A DNA stretch of 64,000 bases from Planctomycetota bacterium. Its GTDB lineage: Bacteria; Planctomycetota; Phycisphaerae; SM23-33. Below the pieces are notes generated by a model. It searched no databases and had not been told where the DNA came from. It saw only the letters and a list, made by a program, of their open reading frames with translations. Location: contig JAKPKY010000065.1 in NCBI GenBank assembly GCA_029553505.1, positions 1 to 64,000 on the forward strand, read 5' to 3'. The position numbers and the translations under genes were made by a program. Position 1 is the first letter of the stretch, and each line of letters begins with the position of its first letter. Below are positions 9,457 through 18,219 of this stretch, in pieces.

Positions 9457-9581
9457 TGCCTGCTCCGTTGCGTGAAGGACGCATCGTACCACGAGACGCG
9501 CGGCTTGCACAGGCGGCTTTGCGCCGATAGCCTGACATGCGAGCGAGAAAATGCCGGCACGCCGGCGAAAGGCGAGGGGCG

Positions 9582-10268
9582 ATGATCTCCGACATCTGGC
9601 GTTGGCTGGTTTCCGAGCAGGGCACGGCGTGGCGCATCGGCGTGGGTGCGGCGGTGCTGCTGGGGCTGCTGGCGTGGGACATCCGGCGGCGAGGCTGGGC
9701 GAGCGAACGCTGGCGCGAATACCTGTTCCTGCTCGCGGCGACGGCGATCGCCGGCGCGTACGGCGTAGTCAATGACCAGATCACGCTGACGATCTCGTGG
9801 GAGTATTTCGTTTACGGCAAGGAATTATACCACCTGCTGCGAGGCCCGATGGACGTGGACATGCCGGCTGCCCGGCTCGAAGCCGTCCTCGTCGGCGTGC
9901 AGGCGACATGGTGGGCGGGCCTGCTCATGGGCGCCGCCGTGCTGCTGGCCAACAACCCGCGCCCGAATCGCCCGCGGCTCGCCTACCGCGAACTGGTCCG
10001 CCTGATGCTGCTTCCGCTGGCGACGGCGGCGCTGCTGGGCGCGATCGGCGGAATTCTGGGCCGCGCGGGCCTGCTGACGTGGGCGTCGGAGGATTTCCAG
10101 ATGATGGTGCGGGAGGACATCTTCCGCCCATACCGCTTCATGGCCGTCTGGGGCATCCACCTGGGCGGGTATGTCGGCGCGCTGGTGGGCACGGGCCTGG
10201 CGGTCTGGCATGTCCGCCAGCGCCGCAAGGCCCTCGCGAGGCAAAATCCGCCCGAGGGGTGCGAATAG
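9582..10268 (+). CDS. Unknown multi-pass membrane protein
   Basis: 228 aa; the ATG at 9582 has a strong GAGGGG just upstream. Five or so hydrophobic helices are visible (about residues 18-35, 48-68, 100-122, 143-165, 193-213). A polar segment after helix 2 reads ITLTISWEYFVYGKE. I do not recognise a named family. It is transcribed divergently from the radical-SAM pair and is followed after about 140 bases by a glycosyltransferase. A role in the envelope is only a guess from location. Confidence 0.6.
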   Translation: MISDIWRWLVSEQGTAWRIGVGAAVLLGLLAWDIRRRGWASERWREYLFLLAATAIAGAYGVVNDQITLTISWEYFVYGKELYHLLRGPMDVDMPAARLEAVLVGVQATWWAGLLMGAAVLLANNPRPNRPRLAYRELVRLMLLPLATAALLGAIGGILGRAGLLTWASEDFQMMVREDIFRPYRFMAVWGIHLGGYVGALVGTGLAVWHVRQRRKALARQNPPEGCE

Positions 10269-10407
10269 TCCGGTTGCGAATCACCACGACAGTCCGCGGG
10301 CCTGACTCGGGTGATTTCGCTGGCGTTGTCCGGGGCAGCCCGATTCAATGGTTTGGGCAGGGAAACCGCACATCCGTTGGCGTCGCCACAGCCAGCGCGG
10401 AGCGAAC

Positions 10408-11568
10408 ATGGACGCAGCGCCGAGGAAAATCCGTATCTGCCAGCTCATCACGGAGCTTCGTCCTGCCGGGGCGGAGCGATGCGTGTTCGAGCTGGCGCGA
10501 CGGCTGGACCCCGCGCGGTTTGACGTGCGGGTGGCGGCGCTGCGCGGGGGCGAGGTAGCCGACTGGCTCGCGGCGGCGGGCGTTCCCATGCGCGTGCTCG
10601 ACGTCCGCGGCAAGTGGGACCTGTTCAAGCTGGCGGGGCTGGTTCGGTGGCTGCGGGTCGAGCGCATCGACCTGCTGCACACGCACCTGTTCCACGCGGA
10701 CCTCGCGGGGCGCATCGCGGCTGCGGCTGCGGGCGTGCCGCACCTGGTCCACACCGTGCACGTGGCGGAGAAGCGGTTCCGCCCTTGGCGGTTCGCCTGG
10801 GCCCGCCTGGGTGCGAGACGGTGCGAGCGGATCGTCTGCGTGTCGGAATCGGTCCGTCGGCAGCACGCCCGGCGGACCGGCTTGGCGGCGGAACGATACA
10901 CGGTGATTCCCAACGGAATCGACACAGACGCCTACGCGCGAAACGAATCCGCCCGCGTCCGTCTGCGGCGCGAGTGGGGCGTCGGCGACGACGAGGTGCT
11001 GCCGGCCTTCGTCGGACGCCTGGACGTTCAGAAGGGCCTGGACGTGCTGCTGGCGGCGCTGGAACTGCTGGCAGCGCGCGGAAAGGCGGCGCGGGTCGTC
11101 TTCGCCGGGCGCGGCCCGCAGCGCCTGCTGCTCGAACAGTTCCTCCACACGCCGGCAGGGGCACGCTGTCGCGACCTGGGTTTCGTCCACGACGTGCCGG
11201 CGGTGCTTTCCGCCGCTGATGTGCTGGTGATGCCCAGCCGATGGGAGGGCTGGCCCCTGGCGGCCGGCGAGGCGCTGGCTGCGGGGCTGCCCGTCATTGC
11301 CACGCGGGTGGACGGCCTGCGGGACGTCGTGGACGAGACGGTCGGGCTGCTCGTTCCCCCGGACGATCCGACGGCGCTGGCCGACGCCATCGAACGCCTC
11401 TGCGCGGACGGGGCGCTCCGGGCCGCGCTGGGCCAGGCCGGGCGCCGCCGCGCCACCCAACAGTTCGCCATCCGGGCGTTCGTCGAGGCGCACGAACGAC
11501 TCTACGAACAGATCGCCGGTGCGATTCCCCCCGGCTGCGGCGACGGCATCTCCCGCGAGGCAAATTAG
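10408..11568 (+). CDS. GT4-family glycosyltransferase
   Basis: 386 aa from the ATG at 10408, which has GGAG five bases upstream; the frame is open further up, but without a better start. It has the GT-B fold pattern of family 4. The N-terminal Rossmann half contains the ITELRPAGAER glycine turn (about 12). The C-terminal half has GRLDVQKGLDVLL (about 200) and the donor-binding EGWPLAAGEALAAGLPV (about 285), whose E-x7-E is the family signature. It probably transfers a nucleotide-activated sugar at the cytoplasmic side of the membrane. It sits just before the dcw cluster but is separated from it by a 305-base non-coding stretch. Confidence 0.85.
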   Translation: MDAAPRKIRICQLITELRPAGAERCVFELARRLDPARFDVRVAALRGGEVADWLAAAGVPMRVLDVRGKWDLFKLAGLVRWLRVERIDLLHTHLFHADLAGRIAAAAAGVPHLVHTVHVAEKRFRPWRFAWARLGARRCERIVCVSESVRRQHARRTGLAAERYTVIPNGIDTDAYARNESARVRLRREWGVGDDEVLPAFVGRLDVQKGLDVLLAALELLAARGKAARVVFAGRGPQRLLLEQFLHTPAGARCRDLGFVHDVPAVLSAADVLVMPSRWEGWPLAAGEALAAGLPVIATRVDGLRDVVDETVGLLVPPDDPTALADAIERLCADGALRAALGQAGRRRATQQFAIRAFVEAHERLYEQIAGAIPPGCGDGISREAN

Positions 11569-11873
11569 CCTCAAGCCATTCAAGTCGCTCTTCCGATAAG
11601 CCGAACAGCCGCATTGTCGGCCTGTTGGGAATCTCCCCGTGCGGGAGTTGGCAATTCCGATTCCGGCCTCATCGCGATTTTTCGCGAGTTTTTCAGGCCC
11701 AATATGTCGGGCGCTTGGCCGCCGCGATCCCCCAAGCATGGGGCAAGTACGCAGGACGTTAGGACCCTGTCTTTGCGGAAATAAAACACATTTTCCTTTT
11801 TTTTGTTGTAGAATTCCCTGCTGGTGGTTAGATTTCCCTATAAATCCCATCCAGTGGGACAAGGGACCAGGAA
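11569..11873 (+). promoter_or_regulatory. Leader of the dcw cluster with candidate MraZ operator
   Basis: The 305-base gap before mraZ holds no gene. Close to mraZ, TCCC motifs recur at 11815, 11835 and 11845 (TTCCCT, TTCCCT, ATCCCA), that is, on a 10-base period with one slot skipped. Read on the other strand these are GGGA boxes. A further TGGGA lies at 11855 and GGGA at 11863. MraZ of Escherichia coli binds TGGGN repeats spaced by five bases, so this fits an autoregulatory operator. A T-rich run (11791-11804) precedes it. A -10/-35 pair could not be assigned with confidence. Confidence 0.45.
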
Positions 11874-12347
11874 ATGGCGCTTCTCATCGGGGAGTTCGAG
11901 ACGACGATCGACGCCAAGCATCGGCTGGCGGTCAACTCGTCGTTCCGCGAGCAGATCGATCCCGAGGAGGACGGGAGCAATTTCATCCTGGTCCTGGGTC
12001 CGGACCGTCACCTTTGGCTGTATCCGGACGAGTCGTACCGCCGGCTGCTGGCGTCGCTGAAGCGTTCGCCGTTGCCGGACCGCCGGACGCGGCGGATCGA
12101 CCTGCTGTTCGCGATGGCGCGGCTGGTCAAGCCGGACAAGCAGGGCCGGATCGTCCTGCCCGAGAAGTCGATGGAGCGGGCGGTGATCTCGAGCGAGGTG
12201 ACGCTGACGGGCGTGTTCGATCACATTGAGATCTGGCCTCGCGCGGAGTGGGAGCGGCACGTGGAAGAGTCGCTCCCGACGTACGGCGAGGTGCTGTATG
12301 ACGCGTCGGACCACCTGGGCGTTTCGGGCGGTCCGTCGGAAACGTAG
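11874..12347 (+). CDS. mraZ: Transcriptional regulator MraZ
   Basis: 157 aa. Two SpoVT/AbrB-like half-domains are visible: residues 5-50 (GEFETTIDAKHRLAVNSSFR) and about 80-125 (ARLVKPDKQGRIVLPEKSME), each with the family's D-x-K/KGR turn. MraZ forms a ring-shaped oligomer that represses the dcw cluster from repeats in its own leader. Here it is the first gene of the cluster, which is the standard position. Its C-terminus is some 10-15 residues longer than the usual 140-150 aa. The start ATG follows AGGA with a short spacer. Confidence 0.95.
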   Translation: MALLIGEFETTIDAKHRLAVNSSFREQIDPEEDGSNFILVLGPDRHLWLYPDESYRRLLASLKRSPLPDRRTRRIDLLFAMARLVKPDKQGRIVLPEKSMERAVISSEVTLTGVFDHIEIWPRAEWERHVEESLPTYGEVLYDASDHLGVSGGPSET

Positions 12348-12420
12348 CCGGATTCGCGCGCGGGGCTGGCCGGTACCCGCGGGCGAGAGCGTGTTGGACC
12401 GGGCAAGAAAGGAATCGCAC

Positions 12421-12663
12421 ATGCTCGTCCCCCAAACAGCCCAGTGGGAGCTTGACGGGCGGCAGGGAAGCCGCGCGGCAAGTCTCTCGGAACTGCGGCG
12501 CCAGTTGGCGGAGCCCACGAGGATCCAAGATGGGCACCGGCAGCGCCTGTTGGACCTGGTCTGTCGACTGGCTCGCGTTCAGGCGTTGGGGGGCGAGTAT
12601 GCCCGGGTTGCTTTTTCGGACGCGGCGACCGCGGCGCTGAAAAGGCTTTCAGCGTCCGTCTGA
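12421..12663 (+). CDS. Small unknown protein between mraZ and rsmH
   Basis: 80 aa. The ATG at 12421 has AAAGGA eight bases upstream. The product (starting MLVPQTAQWE) is mostly helical and charged, with no membrane segment or signal peptide, and contains a LVCRLARVQALGGEYARVAF stretch. I do not recognise it. The gene lies exactly between mraZ and rsmH, leaving 73 bases before and 8 bases after, and so is almost certainly co-transcribed with the dcw genes. The spacing and ribosome site argue that it is real, but no homology can be claimed. Confidence 0.55.
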   Translation: MLVPQTAQWELDGRQGSRAASLSELRRQLAEPTRIQDGHRQRLLDLVCRLARVQALGGEYARVAFSDAATAALKRLSASV

Positions 12664-12671
12664 TCCCCACC

Positions 12672-13586
12672 ATGCCGGCAATGGAATGCGGCGGGGAACA
12701 TCAGACGGTCTTGCGGGCCGAGGCGGTGGAACTGCTTCAGCCCGCAAGGCGGCGCGTCCTGGTGGACTGCACCGTGGGGTTGGGCGGGCACTCCGAGGCC
12801 CTGCTCGCCCAAGCCGGAAGCGAGACGGTCTTGATCGGAATCGACGTGGATGAGGACAACCTGGTCAAAGCGAAACAGCGGCTGGCGCCCTACGCCGGCC
12901 GCGTTCGTATGTTCCGGGCCAACTTCGACCAGCTCGACGCCGTGCTCGCCGAGGCGGCCCTCGGACCGGCCGACGCGGTCCTCGCCGATCTGGGCGTGGC
13001 ATCCAGCCAACTGGACGATCCGGCGCGGGGATTGAGCTTCCTTTCGGACGGGCCGCTGGACATGCGGCTGGACCGCGAGCGGACCGTCACCGCGGCGGAC
13101 CTGGTCAACCACCTTGGCGAGAAGGAACTGGCCGACCTGATTTACCTCAACGGCGAAGAGCGATACAGCCGACGTATAGCAAAGGCGATCGTGACGGCCC
13201 GGACGCGCGGACGGATTTCGCGGACGGGCGAGCTGGCGCAGATCGTCTCTTCGGCATATCCCGCGCCGGCGCGGCGCGCCCGGCACGGGGTGCACCCGGC
13301 CACGCGGACGTTCCAGGCCCTGCGGATCGCGGTCAACGACGAACTGGGCTGCCTGGACCGCCTGCTGGCGCTGCTGCCGAAAGCGCTCAGCGCCGGCGGA
13401 AGGGCGGCGATCATCAGCTTCCACTCGCTGGAGGACCGGCGGGTGAAGCAGGCGTTCGCGAACCTGGCAGCCGAGGGGCGGGCGACGGTGTTGACGAGAA
13501 AACCCGTCACCCCGGGCCCGCGCGAAATTGAGGAAAATCCGCGAAGTCGATCGGCAAAACTTCGTGGAATGGAAAAAATCGGGTAA
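12672..13586 (+). CDS. rsmH: 16S rRNA (cytosine1402-N4)-methyltransferase RsmH
   Basis: 304 aa, normal length for RsmH (MraW). The SAM-binding glycine motif VDCTVGLGGHSEALL is at about 31-45. ADAVLADLGVASSQLDDPARG, a diagnostic RsmH stretch, is at about 100-120, and the C-terminal IISFHSLEDRRVK is at about 257. It methylates the base of C1402 in the decoding centre of 16S rRNA using SAM. It is the standard second or third gene of dcw clusters. The start at 12672 is 8 bases after the small ORF's stop. Confidence 0.95.
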   Translation: MPAMECGGEHQTVLRAEAVELLQPARRRVLVDCTVGLGGHSEALLAQAGSETVLIGIDVDEDNLVKAKQRLAPYAGRVRMFRANFDQLDAVLAEAALGPADAVLADLGVASSQLDDPARGLSFLSDGPLDMRLDRERTVTAADLVNHLGEKELADLIYLNGEERYSRRIAKAIVTARTRGRISRTGELAQIVSSAYPAPARRARHGVHPATRTFQALRIAVNDELGCLDRLLALLPKALSAGGRAAIISFHSLEDRRVKQAFANLAAEGRATVLTRKPVTPGPREIEENPRSRSAKLRGMEKIG

Positions 13587-13616
13587 AATGCTGCCATTCT
13601 GGATGGAGCCGGAATC

Positions 13617-14441
13617 ATGACGAGAGAGACACGGATCGGATTGCTGGTCGGGTTTGCCTTCATCGTCGCCTTTGGCCTGGTGCTCAGCGAACTGACGGGG
13701 ACGGGCAAACCCCCCGCGCCAGCCGTGGCGTCGACGGACAACGTGACGCCCGAATCGTGGTCACCGGTGATCGAGCTGAACGTCGCGCCGCCTGCGGCGG
13801 AATCCGTCGCGCCGCGCGAAGCGGCGCCCTCGCCCGAGCCGGGCACGATAGCCGTCTCACTGGAACCTTCCCAGGACCTGCCCGTCGGGGCGGTGGTCCG
13901 CGCGGAGGTCCTGCCCCGTCAGCCGGAGACGCCCGCGACGGTTGCATCCGCGCCCGCGCCGGCGGCGCGCACCTACGTCGTCCGCGCCGGCGACAGTCTG
14001 ATCAAGATCGCCCGCACGGTCTACGGCGCCGGGCACGAGCGCGAGTACAAGCGCATCTACGAAGCCAACCGGAACCTCATGCCCGACGAGGCGACGGTCA
14101 TCGTGGGCCAGGAACTGACGATTCCGCCGCTGCCCGGCGCGGCGCCGACGCCGGCGCCGGTCCGCCCGGCGACGACGGTTGCCGAAGCGCCCCGGCATTA
14201 CCGCGAGGTGACCTTGGAGACCGCGGCGCGGGAACTGGCCGATTCGACCGCTCGCCGGCCGGCCCCGCAGCGGACCTATACGATCCGCCGTGGAGACAAC
14301 CTGACGAAGATCGCCCGCGAGACCCTCGGTGACGACAGCCGCCAGGCGATCCAGAAACTCTACAATGCCAACAAGGACAAGCTCCGCAGCCCGGATTCGC
14401 TTCCGGTGGGCGTGACGCTGGAGATTCCGCTGCAAAGCTGA
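13617..14441 (+). CDS. Membrane-anchored protein with two LysM domains
   Basis: 274 aa. An N-terminal transmembrane segment (IGLLVGFAFIVAFGLVLSEL, about 7-26) is followed by a long Ala/Pro-rich periplasmic linker. Two LysM repeats follow: RTYVVRAGDSLIKIARTVYG (about 121-165) and RTYTIRRGDNLTKIARETLG (about 220-272). LysM binds the GlcNAc-containing glycan of peptidoglycan. The protein has no catalytic domain, so a scaffolding or septal-wall sensing role is likely but inferred. It occupies the place between rsmH and the ftsL-like gene, where a LysM gene is not part of the classical order. Confidence 0.8.
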   Translation: MTRETRIGLLVGFAFIVAFGLVLSELTGTGKPPAPAVASTDNVTPESWSPVIELNVAPPAAESVAPREAAPSPEPGTIAVSLEPSQDLPVGAVVRAEVLPRQPETPATVASAPAPAARTYVVRAGDSLIKIARTVYGAGHEREYKRIYEANRNLMPDEATVIVGQELTIPPLPGAAPTPAPVRPATTVAEAPRHYREVTLETAARELADSTARRPAPQRTYTIRRGDNLTKIARETLGDDSRQAIQKLYNANKDKLRSPDSLPVGVTLEIPLQS

Positions 14442-14518
14442 CGGCGGCGGGCGGAAGCGCTCTCGACGGTTGGCAGGGCGTGGCAAGGCGAACCATTCGC
14501 CGGAATCAGGACGGGACA

Positions 14519-14806
14519 ATGCGCCTCGGTTTGATCGTGGTGATGCTGGCGGGAATCGCGGTGGCGGTGGTGCACATCCGTCGCGCCGAGATCACCGCGC
14601 GCCACGAGATTCTCCGCCTCCAGGAGCAGCGCGGTCGTCTGCGCCGCGAGGCGTTCGACCAGCAGGTGCGCATCAGCCGCCTGATCGCCCCGGGCGAGGT
14701 GCAGAAACGCGTGAAGGAACTGGGCATCCCGCTGGTGGGCCCGGGTGAAAAGGTCGAGGGCAAAAAGATCGCCACGCGCGCCGCGCCGGCGCCGGGGCGC
14801 AACTGA
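14519..14806 (+). CDS. FtsL-like bitopic division protein
   Basis: 95 aa. The ATG at 14519 follows AGGA and begins directly at the membrane helix (LGLIVVMLAGIAVAVVHIRR). A coiled-coil-like stretch follows (ITARHEILRLQEQRGRLRRE), then a VQKRVKELGIPLVGPG segment like the FtsL C-terminus. A GTG at 14480 would add 13 residues. Size, topology and position between rsmH and ftsI match FtsL, which links FtsB/FtsQ to FtsWI and activates septal synthesis. Sequence identity within this family is always low, so the call rests on architecture and context. Confidence 0.65.
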   Translation: MRLGLIVVMLAGIAVAVVHIRRAEITARHEILRLQEQRGRLRREAFDQQVRISRLIAPGEVQKRVKELGIPLVGPGEKVEGKKIATRAAPAPGRN

Positions 14807-14839
14807 CGCATCCGGCGGCGGCTTGCGCCGCCTACGTTC

Positions 14840-16666
14840 ATGAAGCGAGTCTTACCGGGCACATGGCGGTGCGATGTCTTCTTCGGCCTGCTGATGCTGG
14901 CGATGGTGGCGCTGTCGGTCCGGCTGGGGCTCCTGCTCCGCGACGAACGCAGCAGCCGGCTGCGGGCGGCGCAGCGCCAGTTCCGCATGACCCACCCCCT
15001 CAGCGCCCGACGGGGCAATCTCTTCATCCGCACCGCCGGCAGCTACGTGCCGCTCGCGACGAGTACGGAAAAGCCTTACTGCTTTATTGATCCGTTCCTC
15101 CTGCGCGACGAGGAGATTTCCCCGACGGCCGTCGCCGTGGCGGACATCCTCAGCACCAATAGCGTCGCCCTCCAGGAGCGGCTGATGCTCAAGCGCGAGT
15201 CGCGTTTCGTGGAGATTCCCCAGATGCTGACCGACGAGCAGGTCAGCGCCTTGCGGGCGCTGCGCAATCCTGCCGTCGGAATCTACTACGAATGGCGGCG
15301 GGTCTATCCCAGCGGTCCGTTGGCCGGGCCTGTCGCGGGCTTTTGCCGACTGGACCTCATCGACGGAGAGGGCGAAACGCTCGTTCCGGGCGGCGGGCTG
15401 GAGCTTTCGATGCAGAAGCGTCTGGCCGCCCGTGACGGACGACGCGTCGTCCTCGCCGACGCCTCGCGCCGTCCGATCTGGCCGTTGCCGTACGAAAGCC
15501 GCCCCCCCGTCGACGGGCAGAACATCTATCTCACCCTCGACGCCAATATCCAGGGCTATCTCGAAACGGCGCTCACCGCCTCCGTCGAGAAGTTCCATGG
15601 CGACAGGACGTGGGGCACCGGGATCGTCGCCGATCCTCGGACCGGCGAGATTCTCGCGATGGCCTCGGTCTATTACGACCCGAAAGCGGGAAAGATCGTC
15701 CCGTTCGACCCCAACCAGTACAGCACCTCCAGCGAGGAAAGCCGCACCAACCGCGCAATCGTCCTTCCATTTGAGCCGGGCAGCGTGGCCAAACCGCTGT
15801 TCGCGGCTGCGGCGGTCGAAGCCGGCGTCGCCCGCTGGGACACCCAATTCTTCTGCGAGAACGGGCTGTACCTCGCGCCGGGGGGCGGGAAAATCAGCGA
15901 CCACGGGCAACGCTACGGAAACCTGACGGTCACGGACATCGTCGTCCATTCCAGCAACATCGGGATGGCCAAGATCGGCGAGAAACTGGGCAACGACCGC
16001 CTGTACGAAATCGCCCGGCGGTACGGATTCGGCGAGCCGACAGGCGTGGACCTTCCGGGCGAAAGCCCGGGGCAACTTCGCCCGCGGAACCGCTGGGACG
16101 GATACAGCACGCGGCGCGTTCCGTTCGGGCAGGAGATTTCCGCCACGGCCATGCAACTGGTCATGGCGTTCTGTTCGCACGCCAACGGCGGACTGCTGAT
16201 GCGCCCGCGCCTGGTGGACCGTGTGACCGACGCACGCCAGCAGGTGCTCTGGCAGGGCGAGCCGACGGTGGTGCGTCGCACGCTGTCGCCGGCCGTCGCG
16301 GAGCAGTCGGTGCGCGCGATGGCAGAGGTCGTCGAGCGGGGCACGGGCAAGGCCTGCAAGCTCTCGCAGTGGACGAGCTTCGGGAAAACCGGCACCGCCC
16401 AGATCGCCGGGCGCGGGCCTGACGGAAGGTTCACCTACCTCGACGGGGCGTTCGTGGGCAGCTTTATCGGCGGCGCGCCGGTGTCCCAGCCGCGGCTGAT
16501 CTGCCTGATCTCCATCTACTGGCCGAAGGCCTCCGTCGGGCACTACGGCGCGACGGTAGCGGCCCCCTACGTCAAACAGGTGCTCGAGCAGTCGCTGGCG
16601 TACCTGAATGTTCCGCCGGACAAGACGCCCCCGGCAACGCCCGTTCCTCCGCGTCCGAGGCGATAA
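14840..16666 (+). CDS. ftsI: Division-specific peptidoglycan transpeptidase FtsI (PBP3)
   Basis: 608 aa. One N-terminal transmembrane helix (about 12-32), then a dimerisation/pedestal domain, then the transpeptidase domain with all three active-site boxes: SVAK in FEPGSVAK (Ser315, Lys318), SSN (371-373) and KTG in FGKTGTAQ (Lys516). A proline-rich tail ends the protein. It cross-links septal peptidoglycan in complex with FtsW. The residue after the catalytic Ser is Val-Ala rather than the common Thr-Phe, which is within family variation. It follows the FtsL-like gene by 33 bases and precedes murE. Confidence 0.92.
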   Translation: MKRVLPGTWRCDVFFGLLMLAMVALSVRLGLLLRDERSSRLRAAQRQFRMTHPLSARRGNLFIRTAGSYVPLATSTEKPYCFIDPFLLRDEEISPTAVAVADILSTNSVALQERLMLKRESRFVEIPQMLTDEQVSALRALRNPAVGIYYEWRRVYPSGPLAGPVAGFCRLDLIDGEGETLVPGGGLELSMQKRLAARDGRRVVLADASRRPIWPLPYESRPPVDGQNIYLTLDANIQGYLETALTASVEKFHGDRTWGTGIVADPRTGEILAMASVYYDPKAGKIVPFDPNQYSTSSEESRTNRAIVLPFEPGSVAKPLFAAAAVEAGVARWDTQFFCENGLYLAPGGGKISDHGQRYGNLTVTDIVVHSSNIGMAKIGEKLGNDRLYEIARRYGFGEPTGVDLPGESPGQLRPRNRWDGYSTRRVPFGQEISATAMQLVMAFCSHANGGLLMRPRLVDRVTDARQQVLWQGEPTVVRRTLSPAVAEQSVRAMAEVVERGTGKACKLSQWTSFGKTGTAQIAGRGPDGRFTYLDGAFVGSFIGGAPVSQPRLICLISIYWPKASVGHYGATVAAPYVKQVLEQSLAYLNVPPDKTPPATPVPPRPRR

Positions 16667-16749
16667 CGGCGGGGGACGTGCGGCCCGGAGGCAAGAGAGG
16701 TATAATCCCCCGTCGACCCCGGGTACGTGCGGGCCGCAGGAATCCATCC

Positions 16750-18219
16750 ATGCAGTTTGCCGAACTGTTAAAACTGGCGGAACTCGACGCGAAGACAATC
16801 CGCGGAGGGGCGGACGTTGCCGACGTCCAGGTGGACTCGCGCCGCTGCAAGGCGAGGTCGTTGTTCGTGGCGGTACGGGGCTCGACCCACGACGGGCATG
16901 AATACATCCCGGCGGCGCTGGCGAACGGTGCGGCGGCCGTCGTCTGCGAGGACGAGTCCCGCGTGCCGCCTGACGTGCCCTGCGCGGTGCTCGGCGCCAC
17001 CCACGAGGCCGCCGGAAAACTTGCCCAGGCGATCCGCGGATGGCCCGCGCGGAAGCTCGTCAACATCGCCGTCACCGGAACCAATGGAAAGACCACCGTT
17101 ACGCACCTGATCCGCGCGGTGCTCGAATCGTGCGGGCACTGCCCGGCGCTGCTGGGCACGATCAAGTACGACACGGGCACGCGATCGGTTCCCGCCTCGA
17201 CGACCACCCCCGAGCCCATCGGTCTGGCGGAGATGGCCGCCGAGATGGTCGCCGCCGGGCGGACCCACCTTGTCATGGAAGTCTCCTCCCACGCGCTGGA
17301 CCAGGACCGCACCGCCGGGCTGGAGTTCCGCGTCGGAGTGTTCACCAACCTCACCGGCGACCACCTGGACTACCACGAGACGATGGAGCGCTATCGCCGG
17401 GCCAAACAGAAGCTCTTCGACCAGTTGTCGCCCGACGCCGTCGCGGTGATCAACCGGGACGACCCGGCCGGGGAGCACCTGGCTGCCGCGACGCGCGCGA
17501 AAGTGCTCTGGTACGGGCTGAACCCCGCCGCCGAGTTGTGGGCGAAGATCGACCAGATCGACGGGACGGGAACGCGTTTCGTCCTCATTCACGGGCAGCG
17601 GAAGGTTCCCGCGTTCACGCCGCTGATCGGGCGGCACAACGTGTACAACTGTCTGGCGGCGGCCGGGGCGTGCATCGCCCTGGGCATCGACCCCCAGCAG
17701 GTCGCCGAGGCGATCGCGCAGGTCGACCGGGTGGCCGGGCGGCTGGAGCGGGTCAACGTCGCCGCGCCGTATCAGGTGTTCGTGGACTACGCCCACACCG
17801 ACGACGCGCTGGCCAACGTGCTCGGTTCGCTGCGCCCGGTGACGCGCGGGAAGCTGATCGTGGTTTTCGGCTGCGGCGGCGACCGCGACCGGACGAAGCG
17901 TCCCCGGATGGCCCGCGTGGCCGAAGACATGGCCGACGCGGTGATCGTCACCTCGGACAATCCGCGGAGCGAAGACCCCGCGAAGATCATCGAGGAGATC
18001 GTCGCCGGTCTCCGCGCCCAGGGGCGGGAGAAGGTGCAGGTCGAGCCTGACCGCGCCGCCGCCATCCGCGCCGCCATCGATTCCGCGCAGGATCAGGATG
18101 TCGTCCTCATCGCCGGAAAAGGGCACGAGAACTACCAGATTCTCGGCAGCAGACGGATTCATTTCGACGATGCCGAGGTCGCCGCCGAGGCGATGCGCCG
18201 ACGGGAGGCCAAGGCATGA
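16750..18219 (+). CDS. murE: UDP-MurNAc-L-Ala-D-Glu:meso-diaminopimelate ligase MurE
   Basis: 489 aa. The ATG at 16750 has AGGA upstream; an in-frame extension to 16678 has no support. The ATP loop is TGTNGKTTV (Lys114). A SSHALDQDR motif is at about 180. DNPR (403-406) marks the enzymes that add meso-diaminopimelate rather than lysine, so the cell wall is predicted to be of the DAP type. It adds the third residue of the stem peptide in the cytoplasm. Its stop overlaps the murF start by four bases (ATGA), which implies translational coupling. Confidence 0.95.
   Translation: MQFAELLKLAELDAKTIRGGADVADVQVDSRRCKARSLFVAVRGSTHDGHEYIPAALANGAAAVVCEDESRVPPDVPCAVLGATHEAAGKLAQAIRGWPARKLVNIAVTGTNGKTTVTHLIRAVLESCGHCPALLGTIKYDTGTRSVPASTTTPEPIGLAEMAAEMVAAGRTHLVMEVSSHALDQDRTAGLEFRVGVFTNLTGDHLDYHETMERYRRAKQKLFDQLSPDAVAVINRDDPAGEHLAAATRAKVLWYGLNPAAELWAKIDQIDGTGTRFVLIHGQRKVPAFTPLIGRHNVYNCLAAAGACIALGIDPQQVAEAIAQVDRVAGRLERVNVAAPYQVFVDYAHTDDALANVLGSLRPVTRGKLIVVFGCGGDRDRTKRPRMARVAEDMADAVIVTSDNPRSEDPAKIIEEIVAGLRAQGREKVQVEPDRAAAIRAAIDSAQDQDVVLIAGKGHENYQILGSRRIHFDDAEVAAEAMRRREAKA

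Noticed and set aside
14852-16798. Minus-strand ORF (648 codons) opposite ftsI
   Set aside because: ftsI on the other strand has all three transpeptidase boxes; this frame is a GC-skew shadow.
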